Shown piece after piece: positions 56,287-64,000 of a DNA stretch of 64,000 nt (the first letter of the stretch is position 1; every line of letters begins with the position of its first letter). The translations under genes were made by a program, and so were the position numbers. Below the pieces are notes generated by a model. The model was not told where the DNA came from and did not search any database. It saw nothing but the letters and a program-made list of their open reading frames with translations. The stretch is taken from contig CM065650.1 in the NCBI GenBank assembly GCA_033220425.1, positions 3,038,001-3,102,000 of the forward strand, given 5' to 3'. Origin of the DNA: Lepraria neglecta. Lineage: Eukaryota > Ascomycota > Lecanoromycetes > Lecanorales > Stereocaulaceae.

Positions 56287-56886
56287 ATGGCTCCCCGTCA
56301 CCAAACAAACCCTGAAGACCTCGACACAACACATCTTCTCGCCGAGTACCCCGAATCAAGCTCCGCACCAGAGGTTATGTCTCCACCCCAAAACGACACA
56401 ATGGACCAACCCAAGGGCCTACCGCCAGCCTACACGCCCTCTGCCTCCGTCTCCCAGACTTCCGAGCCCTCCTACCCCAATCCCCTAACATTGGGCTACG
56501 TCACCCCTCCCCCAATGACTACCCAACGCCCTTCCCCTAGCAAAAACAACCCGACGCTCCTCGCCGTCAACTGCTGCGGCCACCATGATACATTCACGCA
56601 CGCGTGCCTTACTATAAATTGCTGTGGTAGTTCGAGCCAAGTGACCAGAGCGTGCTGCGGTGTCAACATGTGCGCTAGCGAATCTTTACTCGACAGAGCT
56701 TGCTGTGCGGTGAATGTGTGTGGGAGCCGGAGTGAATTGGATCGGGCTTGTTGTGGGGTTAATCTGTGCGCGAGTCGGAGTTTGCTGAGTAAGGCGTGTC
56801 TGGGAGTCGATTTGTGTGGGAGTTTGAGTAAGCTGGGGAAGGCGTGTTTTGCTGTTCAGTGTTGTACTGGGGATGAAGAGGGATAG
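56287..56886 (+). CDS. Protein with seven tandem 16-residue Cys repeats
   Basis: This intronless 199-residue protein has no signal peptide. Residues 1-90 are disordered, rich in Pro, Ser and Thr, and contain a PPxY-type motif (GLPPAYTPS) of the kind bound by WW-domain proteins such as Rsp5. From about residue 91 to the end the chain consists of a repeated 16-residue unit with consensus A-C-C-x-V-N-x-C-x-S-x-S-x-L-x-K/R (for example ACCGVNLCASRSLLSK). Six units start exactly 48 bases apart at 56602, 56650, 56698, 56746, 56794 and 56842. A less regular unit (LLAVNCCGHHDTFTH) precedes them. About 20 Cys lie within 110 residues, with no pairing pattern typical of secreted proteins. Metal binding or a solenoid are both possible. 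I recognise no family. Confidence 0.75.
   Translation: MAPRHQTNPEDLDTTHLLAEYPESSSAPEVMSPPQNDTMDQPKGLPPAYTPSASVSQTSEPSYPNPLTLGYVTPPPMTTQRPSPSKNNPTLLAVNCCGHHDTFTHACLTINCCGSSSQVTRACCGVNMCASESLLDRACCAVNVCGSRSELDRACCGVNLCASRSLLSKACLGVDLCGSLSKLGKACFAVQCCTGDEEG
56602..56883 (+). repeat. Six 48-bp coding repeats
   Basis: Units begin at 56602 and every 48 bases to 56842; the last is shortened by the stop. Each begins GC-TG- (Ala-Cys). DNA similarity between units is moderate while the protein spacing is exact, so the array is old and maintained at protein level. Confidence 0.85.
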
Positions 56887-57860
56887 GAGAGTTTGCATGG
56901 GCATGAGTCAGATGACTGGTGGCCCAAAGAGGAGAGATCGAGCCGAGGGATGGCTTAGAGAAGTTGGCGGGTCTCCGGGTGTGGAAGAGAAGTCGGATAG
57001 GAGAATGAGTCTTTGCTTCGTGTGTGGAGCACTGGAACCGCCCACGAGCACTATAAGAGAGAGTAAACAGGCGAGTGCTGTCGGTTATGGGATCTAAGTG
57101 TACGAATTATCATGGCGAGACTACTGAATATTGTTTGACTGATAGCTTCATTTTCTATTATCCTGGGTTTTGTGGGGAAAATAGGCAATCGAGTTTTAAG
57201 AGACGGACGTGAATCGACAATGGGTATAAGGTGATCGGTGTTTTGAGCAGCTTCGATGTCTGCTCTGAGAGTAGGACACGCTACTCACAAAGACCACGAC
57301 CGTTTCCAGTTCAACCTCCATACACGTCAAGCAGATATGATTTTTAGTACATTGAAAACCTCGATTTATACAGTCCCATCTTATCATAAAGATCTAGAAA
57401 AGACATGTAATTGTCTGATAGTAGAAGAGTCTTGATCCAAGCATCCGCACACCCCTGCTAGCGTAATCAGATCTAAGGATCCTTAAGATCCTGGAGGACT
57501 TTGATTACCTCTGATTCACCAGTTGTCAAACCAAATTACTAATCTCACTGCGCATGCTCTACCGACTGACTCGACAATTGGGTGGTCATGCTAATATCAA
57601 GCCTCAAACACTAGCTCAGCAAGCTTCAATGGCTCACGAATGACAAAAGAACCTATAGTTGAACCGTATCTTTGGCACGTTCAGACTCCTCTTTACTATT
57701 GACCTCCACGTTTCCAGCTCTTTCCCATTTACAGATACCGCATATCAGACCCAGGCTGGCAATTAAACCCCCTGAATTTTTGACTGGCCGAGTTTCCTCC
57801 CTCAAACACTGGCTTGCAAAGAACCCCATCCCACTCTGATTTGTCACCTGCGAGATCGGT
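56887..57860. other. Intergenic region upstream of the Zn2Cys6 gene
   Basis: About 970 bases with no supported gene. An imperfect palindrome (TAAGGATCCTTAAGATCCT) lies near 57474. The last part is the promoter of the transcription factor. Confidence 0.45.
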
Positions 57861-59614
57861 ATGTCCCGAGTAAGTCGAGGCTGTCTGCCTTGCCGTACCC
57901 GAAGAGTAAAGGTATCGAAGCCCCTCTGTTTGACAAACCAAGTGCTCAAGTCGCTATCAGTGTGACGAAGGCCGTCCTTCGTGCCGCCGATGTAATCAAC
58001 GCGGCGAACTCTGTGACGGTTACCGTGATGAGTCGTCGCTCATCTTTCGTTACGAAAATGAAAAGGCCGCGCGTAGATCAGTTCGACGTGCTGCCTCTAC
58101 ACAGACCTTGTCAGCTTCAACTGCAAGCCAAACGTCGACATTTCCTCACATTTCACGTGGATTTCCAGGCGCAGACGATCCATCTGAGCTGTCCACCGCA
58201 GAAAGTCCCAGATTCAATGACCCCTCTACACACTATCCAAGACCCAAGAATGTTTCCCGAGCCTCAGAACTACCTGCAGAGGATCAGGCTGTCTCCCAAT
58301 TTTTCGAGAAATATGTCATGTATCCTTGCAACAACAGCTCTTCGCCTGGTTTTCTCGAACACCTCCCTTGCTTGTTCGAGGAGGTCAAAACAGATGGGAA
58401 ATCAGCTCTGCGGTGGGCTGTTCGCGCAGCTGCATATGCTAGTCTTTCCAACGATCAGGGCAATGCGACGCTCAGTAACAGTGCATTACGGTGCTATGGG
58501 AGGGCATTATCTGCTCTTGGGGAGTCTTTGGCTGATACTCAAGCTGTTCCTGATGACTACACGTTGATGACAGTTGTTGTTCTGGACCTATTTGAGGTTG
58601 GTTCTCGCTCTAATCTCATAAATTACGTTAAGTGGTTGCCTAGGCTATTTATTTACCAGATCAAGTCTCAAAAGGATCCCATGCTGAGGGAATGGTCCAG
58701 ATCCTTCGCCTTCGAGGGCCCGATCAGCTCTATGGGGCACGTGGCTGGAGTTTATTCCGCCTTTCATATCATCGTTTGGTAGGATAACAGCCATTCGTGT
58801 CCTCACAGCACAGCTAACATATCTCACTTTCCAGCAAATGCAGCAATTGACGTACAGGCAAGAACTCCAGACAGGGCTTCCAGAATCAGAGGCATGGCTT
58901 GATTCTTTAGAAGAAGAGTTTCCGTACGTGCGTATCCCGAAGGACAATTCCCTTATCAACAACATATGTAAGCGAGCCCGAGCGTTGCTCAAGAGTATCG
59001 ACGACACCGAGGTGTCTGCCGACCAAACATTAGATATGATAAAAGAGATACATGAGCTCGATCAAACAGCAATCACCTGGCGTCAGGGTTCCTGCTGGGC
59101 CTACGAAACTATTCACCGTTCTGAATTGGGTCGGGATGAGTTGGCGACGTCCAAATTCCCGGAATTTATCCAGCTGCATCCCGACGTTTGGATCGCTTAT
59201 GAGTGGAATTATCACAGGACTGCGAGAATTATCTTGCACGAGCACCTTTTGGAGTATCTTGACCGACTCCAAAGCTTGTATTCAGGTAGTAAAGGGACTT
59301 TCCCGACTGATCTACACTCGATGAGGCAAGCGTCTCTGAGTACGATTCGAGCTCTTGTCGATGAGGTGCTGTCTACTGTCCCTCAATCCCTTGGAGATAT
59401 CGACGATGAAGGCAAGATTGTTGAGTATTCTTCAGTCTCACCCAAATCGAAAGGTGTCGGAGGGTACTTTCTCCTCTGGCCGATGAAAATGATCAAGACA
59501 ATGCGTTCTCCAACAGAGCAGCAGAAGCATATTGCTCAATGCGTTCTCGAACGTATAAGGGAATACACCGGCATGAAATTTGCTCTAGGTGAAAGGAGTA
59601 ATATTCTAAAATGA
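57861..59614 (+). CDS. Zn2Cys6 (fungal binuclear cluster) transcription factor
   Basis: The spliced protein has 529 residues. The zinc cluster begins at residue 8: CLPCRTRRVKCDEGRPSCRR, continuing CNQRGELC. It is interrupted by the intron 57912-57960, the position common to many of these genes. A Ser/Thr-rich linker follows, then the regulatory region of the Fungal_trans_2 kind: VSQFFEKYVMYPCNNSSSPG, ALRCYGRALSALGESL, GMVQILRLRGPDQLYGARGW, and later HPDVWIAYEWNYHRTARIIL. Exons are 57861-57911, 57961-58600, 58660-58778 and 58835-59614; the third intron frame (QVSKGSHAEGM) is well supported. It is a nuclear DNA-binding regulator. It faces the cupin gene tail to tail; the targets are unknown. 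Confidence 0.92.
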
Positions 59615-59673
59615 ACTCTGTTCAACAAAAACACGCATAATTCCTCTTTCAATCCCCGACCTCAACAATCAAT

Positions 59674-60189
59674 TCACTTCTTGGCGGCAAAAACAGTCTC
59701 CTCAAGCGCCTTGCCATCCTCAGTCACAACCTTCTCAGCCGCAACCATAACAACCAAACATCGACAAACACTGTTAGAACGATTGATCCAAGAATGATTA
59801 ACGCCCCTCTGCACAATGAACTCCCCTGCCCCGACAGTTTTCTCCTCGCCCCCATCCAAACTCAGCACAATCTCTCCGGAAATAACCGCGCAGTAATCCA
59901 CGCTCTGGGTCCGGTGCATTGGTGCTTGAGCGCCGGGTGGGAAGTCGGTCGTGCAGAACATGACACCTTCAGGGGGGCAGCGGGGAAGGGTGCCTGAGAG
60001 GTCTGGTGGGAAGGACGCGTTGGAGACTGGGACGGAGAGGCGGGAGTGGAAGCGAGAGAAGGAGCTTCCCTTGGGGCCGAAAGGTTGGAAGGGGGTGATT
60101 TGGGAGTCGGATGCGAAAACTGAGGTGCCGTCTGCCGTGTGCGTGGTGACGACAAGGCGGGGTGCGGGGAATTGGGTGGTGCTCGACAT
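59674..60189 (-). CDS. Cupin-domain protein
   Basis: The 171-residue intronless protein is a single-domain cupin. The first cupin motif lies around APMHRTQSVDYCAVISGEIV and the second around VGAGEFIVQRGVNHSWINRS. The first motif has one His and a Tyr in place of the usual second His, so metal binding may be altered. The N-terminal 80 residues contain QITPFQPFGPKGSSFSRFHS. Similar fungal cupins are uncharacterised or occur near aromatic or secondary metabolism genes. Its stop is only 59 bases from the stop of the Zn2Cys6 gene, in convergent orientation. No signal peptide is seen; the ending AAKK is not a targeting signal. Confidence 0.85.
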   Translation of the reverse strand: MSSTTQFPAPRLVVTTHTADGTSVFASDSQITPFQPFGPKGSSFSRFHSRLSVPVSNASFPPDLSGTLPRCPPEGVMFCTTDFPPGAQAPMHRTQSVDYCAVISGEIVLSLDGGEEKTVGAGEFIVQRGVNHSWINRSNSVCRCLVVMVAAEKVVTEDGKALEETVFAAKK

Positions 60190-60619
60190 TTTCGTGTATT
60201 GATTGGAGAGGGGATGAAACTTGTATGAGAATGGGGTTTCGTTTGAATTGTTGTTTCGCGTTTGTAAAGCTTGGGATTCAGAGAGAATTGCTTGCCAGAA
60301 ACTTGGACGGGGACTTCTGGGTTTATATAGTAGAGACCAAGGCTAAGTAAAAGGCCGAAGGCACCGAAGAATCACCTAAGCTCCCATCCAACGCGGAACC
60401 AAAAGATTGAAGCATTTCAAATCGCAGGCGCAAATCGCGGAAATACTAATAACCTGGGAATGGGATCCTTGCAAGCCTCAGCCTCGTGTCGATTACTGCT
60501 TTTGGTAAGCGACCCGAGGCTTGGCGTTAGCTTGCGATTTGCTCAGCCCAAAAGTCTTTGAGACTTCGAACGTAGATACGGTTTGACACCCTGTCTGAGA
60601 AGAGTTGGATTATCAAGCA
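60190..60619. promoter_or_regulatory. Divergent region, cupin gene and F-box-like remnant
   Basis: The 430 bases upstream of the cupin ATG hold no supported gene. The stretch is the probable cupin promoter. Confidence 0.4.
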
Positions 60620-61460
60620 TGATGTCAAGCCCAAGTTTCCCTTTCTTGAGGCTCCCCCAAGAACTCCGCGATGCCATTTATAGAGAGCTGCTGCCTGTTT
60701 TTTATTCTCCAGATTCCATAAGGTCGAGCCGCTTGGGAGCTTCGTTCAGGCGATTCTCAGGCCTCTGTTCCACATGTGAGCGAGGTAATTGACTTTCATC
60801 ACCAGAACATTCAGCTCGACCTCGTGGGAAGTCTTCCAACGGTAAACCACCACTTAAAGTAGGCCGTGGACACGGAAAATTATGGTGACTTTCGAAGGCC
60901 TGACAGTCGAACAGGAGGAGGTATCGAAGACTTCCAAACTAGATAAACAGACTCTCTCCGCCCAGCAGTATGAGGAACTAAGGCATTCCGGATCAGAAAG
61001 ATACGTCTTCTCAGCGGAGCAGCACAGCTGGTCTCAAATCGAGCGATTGTTTGAGTCGATCGCGGCTCTACCATCTTTGGATACTTTGGAATTTATCCTA
61101 TATGGCTACAATTATGGTGAGAAATGCTTGTTCCACTCTATCATGGGAATGCATCAGAGCCTCGCACGCTTCGCTCAGAGAAAGAAATTCCAAAAGATCG
61201 CTTTGCATTTCAGGCCTACTGACCTCTGGAGGGGCCATGAGACAGAGACCCTAAAGTCGAAATTTCTTCGTGCTCTATTAGAGTGCGAACCTTTTTTCGA
61301 GGAGCTGACGGATCGCAATGGGTTCATCGTAATTGATGCGTGCAAGTTGAAGAATCCACGGTTAATAGCAGGCCTCGGGCGGGCACTAGAGCTGGCGACT
61401 ACTGCAAGTGCAAGGATGTTTAGCACACGAATCAGCATCCAAAGACGAGCTGAGCGGTAA
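60620..61460 (+). pseudogene. F-box-like/2EXR-type unknown gene, probably disrupted
   Basis: The start MSSPSFPFLRLPQELRDAIY (then RELLP) is the typical opening of fungal F-box-like proteins. Further on, NIQLDLVGSLPTVNHHLK and VDTENYGDF are followed, in another frame, by EGLTVEQEEVSKTSKLDKQT and HSWSQIERLFESIAALPSLD. The last 190 codons (60882-61460) are open and end QRRAER. I could not find an intron set joining the first and last parts: the candidate between about 60773 and 60802 is only 30 nt, and a TAA stop sits after NHHLK. Either the gene is damaged or my exon reading is wrong. Confidence 0.5.
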
Positions 61461-61701
61461 TTTAGTGACCCCTCATGATTCCTCAGCGGCTATCATGCAG
61501 TTCCAGACCAATATGAGTGGTCGCGCCCATGAATGCTTCCTCATCCCAAAATCTGACGGGCGACAACCTCCTGTTCTCTTCAATCTCCCTATTCCTCCCG
61601 AGACACGCACACTGAAGACTTCAATAGAGGTCTCAACAGTCGCAGCTTGGCAGAAGCGCTGGAGCTGAGATTGCAATCTTGCTTATATACTCATCGCCAT
61701 C

Positions 61702-62683
61702 ATGGGAATATCATCATGTCTTTCGTCCATTCCACGGAAATGGAGAACACCAAAGCTGCTCATCGCTATGTTCATCATTGAACTACCATTCAGCATCGCT
61801 GGCCTCGCGCTCTTCGGTATTGCTTCACCAGACCTGTACCGCACACGCTTCTGGCAGCAGGGATCCGATCTGGGCTGGAACAGCAACCCCAACCAGGCGA
61901 TCTATGCCGCTGCCAATTATAAACCCTATAGTGCGCCTATACCATGGAGTCAATTGTTCGTTTCCCTTTCACGATCCCATAAGATCTGTACAGAATCATC
62001 AACTAACCAGCTACAGCACCACAAACTTCAACGTCGTCATTTCCGTCCTTTCAGTCTTCATACTCCTCTGCAAAGCGATCGCCTGGATTACCGGTGTTCT
62101 TCACCCGCTCATGTCGCTGATCGTCCACGCCGGACTCGTTGCGCTTTGGGCTGTCAGCATCCATAATCAAGCTGCACCAGACATGAGTGATCCGAAACAT
62201 CCACAACCAGGAGCGCCATGGTACATTACCAAGAGCTGTGGACCTCCAATCAGTAATGACCTGGTAGGATACTGCAAGCAAGCCAAGGGCGCCTTCGCGG
62301 TGACAGTGCTCATGTGGTGAGTACAAGAAACCGTCTTCAAAAAGCTGTTGTCTGACGAGATGTTCAACAGCGCACTCTTCTTGCTATCCTGTGTCGTTGC
62401 CCTCATTTCACTTTATCCCGACAAGGCCTTCCGAAATGTCCGCAGCAGCACCAGACTTTCCGACAGGGAGTCACAAAACCAGGCGCCTTGGGAGATGATG
62501 ATGGTACCAGGAACACCCGGCACAACTGGAGGCTTGAAGAGCCCCACCACACCAAGGACGACCGCGTTCAATCAGCTGTCGGGTAAGGGGAAGGCACCTG
62601 TTCGGATGGGCAATAAGGGCATTCCTCTGAGGCATCATATTGCGATGGGAGAGGAGACGTACGCTGGTTCAAGTCGGAGGTAG
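61702..62683 (+). CDS. Four-helix membrane protein of unknown function
   Basis: The spliced protein has 288 residues. Four hydrophobic spans are seen: LLIAMFIIELPFSIAGLALF, then VVISVLSVFILLCKAIAWIT, HPLMSLIVHAGLVALWAVSI and TVLMCALFLLSCVVALISLY. An extracellular or lumenal loop with Cys (YITKSCGPPISNDLVGYCKQ) lies between helices 3 and 4. The C-tail is cytosolic, with a Thr/Pro motif (TPGTTGGLKSPTTPRTTAF). This layout recalls MARVEL-type fungal membrane proteins, but I see no diagnostic motif. Exons are 61702-61955, 62017-62316 and 62371-62683, and phases agree. Confidence 0.78.
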
Positions 62684-63094
62684 GTATCTGGAGACCCTGC
62701 GGTTAAGGAGATGCAACGAAATGCGTATATGCGTCAACTGGAAAGGGCGCAAAATAGTGAGGTTGGATGTCCTGGGCGTGGCACTGGGGATGTTGGAGTT
62801 CTGGGGGTGAATTTCCACGGTCATGTATATTGTGAGGGCCTATATATGAGATCATATAAAATCATTGATGCAATGTTACCAACTGCTTCGCATTGGTCCG
62901 ATTCAAATGAAGTGAATTATCAAGTGTTGCTCACTTCGTCATCTGTATAATTGTTGCCAAGCCACTTTACGTCTACCGCGTCGCCGCCAAATCCTTCAAC
63001 GCGTACTTCAACCGCATAAACTCACCTCAATAATATTTCCCCACATTCTCACTTCCTTCCTCCTTCACCCACCCATTCAACACCCACATAAACC
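62684..63094. promoter_or_regulatory. Intergenic region upstream of POB3
   Basis: The 411 bases between the four-helix membrane gene and POB3 contain no supported gene. The last 60 bases form a pyrimidine-rich leader. Confidence 0.45.
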
Positions 63095-64000
63095 ATGGAG
63101 TCATTCGAGAGAATACACCTAGACCTCTCAAAACAACCAGGCAAATGCCGCATAGCAGAGACAGGACTAGGCTGGAAGCCCTCAGGCGGCGGTGATACTT
63201 TCACACTCGACGCAAGCAACATTGGAGGGGCGCAATGGAGCCGTGCAGCTAAGGGATACGAGTTAAAGATCCTATCACGGACGTCTGGCGTCATTCAGCT
63301 TGACGGATTTGATCAAGAAGTAAGAGCTCGGCTCCATTGTAAGTGAGAGCTACGCTTACATTTCTAGGACTTCGACCGCATAACCAAAGCCTTCAAACTC
63401 TTCTACGGCATCAACCTCGAAAGCAAAGAACACGCCCTCCGCGGCTGGAACTGGGGCAAAGGCGAATTCGGCAAAGCAGAACTCGCATTCAACGTGCAAA
63501 ACCGCCCAGCGTTCGAAATTCCCTACTCTGAAATCTCAAACACGAACCTCGCGGGCAAGAACGAAGTAGCGGTAGAATTCTCACTACCAGCAGGCGGCGC
63601 CGAGACAGGAACAAATGGGCATTTGGGGGGCGCGAGGAGTAGAGGGCGCAAGGCGGGGGCGGCGAAAGATCAGCTTGTGGAGATGAGGTTTTATATCCCC
63701 GGGACGGTGGCGAAGAAGGAGAAAGATGAGGATGGTGAGGAGAAGAGTGTGGATGGGAGTGAAGTTGAGGAGCAGAATGCTGCTAGTTTGTTTTATGAGA
63801 CGTTGATGGATAAGGCGGAGATTGGGGAGGTTGCGGGGGATACGTTTGCTACGTTTTTGGATGTGTTGCATCTTACGCCGAGGTGGGTGAACCTGGGAGT
63901 GATATTGTGGAGGGAGCTCTGGGCTGATGATATTGCAGAGGACGCTTCGATGTCGACATGTACGAAAATTCGTTCCGGTTGCGCGGCAAGACTTACGACT
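63095..64000 (+). CDS. POB3: FACT complex subunit Pob3 (SSRP1 homologue), 3' end cut by window
   Basis: Pob3 with Spt16 forms FACT, the histone chaperone that opens and rebuilds nucleosomes. The visible N-terminal part starts MESFERIHLDLSKQPGKCRI, and the POB3 N-terminal PH-like domain holds GLGWKPSGGGDTF, AQWSRAAKGYELKI and GVIQLDGFDQE. After an intron (63320-63367) it continues DFDRITKAFKLFYGINLESK, EHALRGWNWGKGEFGKAELA, an acidic/basic loop and MRFYIPGT. The next part reads FATFLDVLHLTPRGRFDVDM across a second intron (63883-63938), then YENSFRLRGKTYD at the edge. The middle domains and acidic tail lie outside. Confidence 0.95.

Noticed and set aside
1-64000. CRISPR arrays, rRNA genes, complete LTR elements or other virus-like elements
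   Set aside because: None was seen on either strand: no regular spaced repeats other than the coding minisatellites, and no polymerase, integrase or capsid motifs in any frame.

Overview
The window is nuclear DNA of a filamentous ascomycete (Pezizomycotina; I cannot place the class). The evidence is short GT-AG introns of about 35-90 bases with CTAAC/CTAAT-like branch sites, compact genes on both strands, and typical fungal families: a Zn2Cys6 regulator, a NACHT-ankyrin receptor, a DUF3176 membrane protein, a GPI-anchored Ser/Thr-rich wall protein, and Cys-module secreted proteins. I saw no rRNA, CRISPR array or complete mobile element.

Layout. 1-1201: a membrane-tailed glycerophosphodiesterase (Pgc1-like), cut by the left edge. 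1.2-4.4 kb: gene-poor, with two inverted, diverged copies of one coding-like fragment and a weak tRNA-like fold. 4.4-11 kb: TIM9, a Sac7-type RhoGAP and a GPI-anchored protein. 12-18 kb: a decayed DUF3176 gene, then an NLR-type NACHT-ankyrin gene whose last repeats lie beyond an in-frame stop. 18.4-21.7 kb: a small SET protein, an unknown protein and a ubiquitin-like/AN1 protein. 22-23.4 kb: a broken F-box gene. 23.5-28.3 kb: GPI11/PIG-F, an FAD monooxygenase, pyrroline-5-carboxylate reductase and a class II aldolase-like protein. 28.7-31.3 kb: a broken GDSL esterase and a three-module Cys-rich secreted protein with a minisatellite tail. 32.4-38.3 kb: NPL4, SEC66 and an amino-acid/GABA-type permease. 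38.8-42 kb: a broken kelch-TM protein and S-formylglutathione hydrolase. 42-51.8 kb: separase (2154 aa), a mitochondrial membrane protein, mitochondrial ribosomal protein bL31 and a flavin-reductase-like protein. 53-57 kb: a cytochrome b561-like protein with a long disordered tail, divergent from a gene with a 16-residue Cys repeat. 57.8-64 kb: a Zn2Cys6 regulator, a cupin, an F-box-like remnant, a four-helix membrane protein, and the start of the FACT subunit POB3.

How the genes relate. Core cellular genes (protein import and translocation, ERAD, GPI synthesis, proline and formaldehyde metabolism, chromatid separation, chromatin) are intact, with clean intron phases. Accessory genes between them (DUF3176, F-box, GDSL, kelch, NLR tail, Cys-module protein) repeatedly carry frameshifts or stops. 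Because multi-kilobase core genes read cleanly, this looks like real decay rather than sequencing error. Several neighbours are divergent pairs on 140-560 base shared promoters. Exon limits were read by eye from splice signals and reading phase. The most novel-looking loci are the 16-residue Cys-repeat gene at 56.3 kb and the triple Cys-module gene at 30.1 kb.
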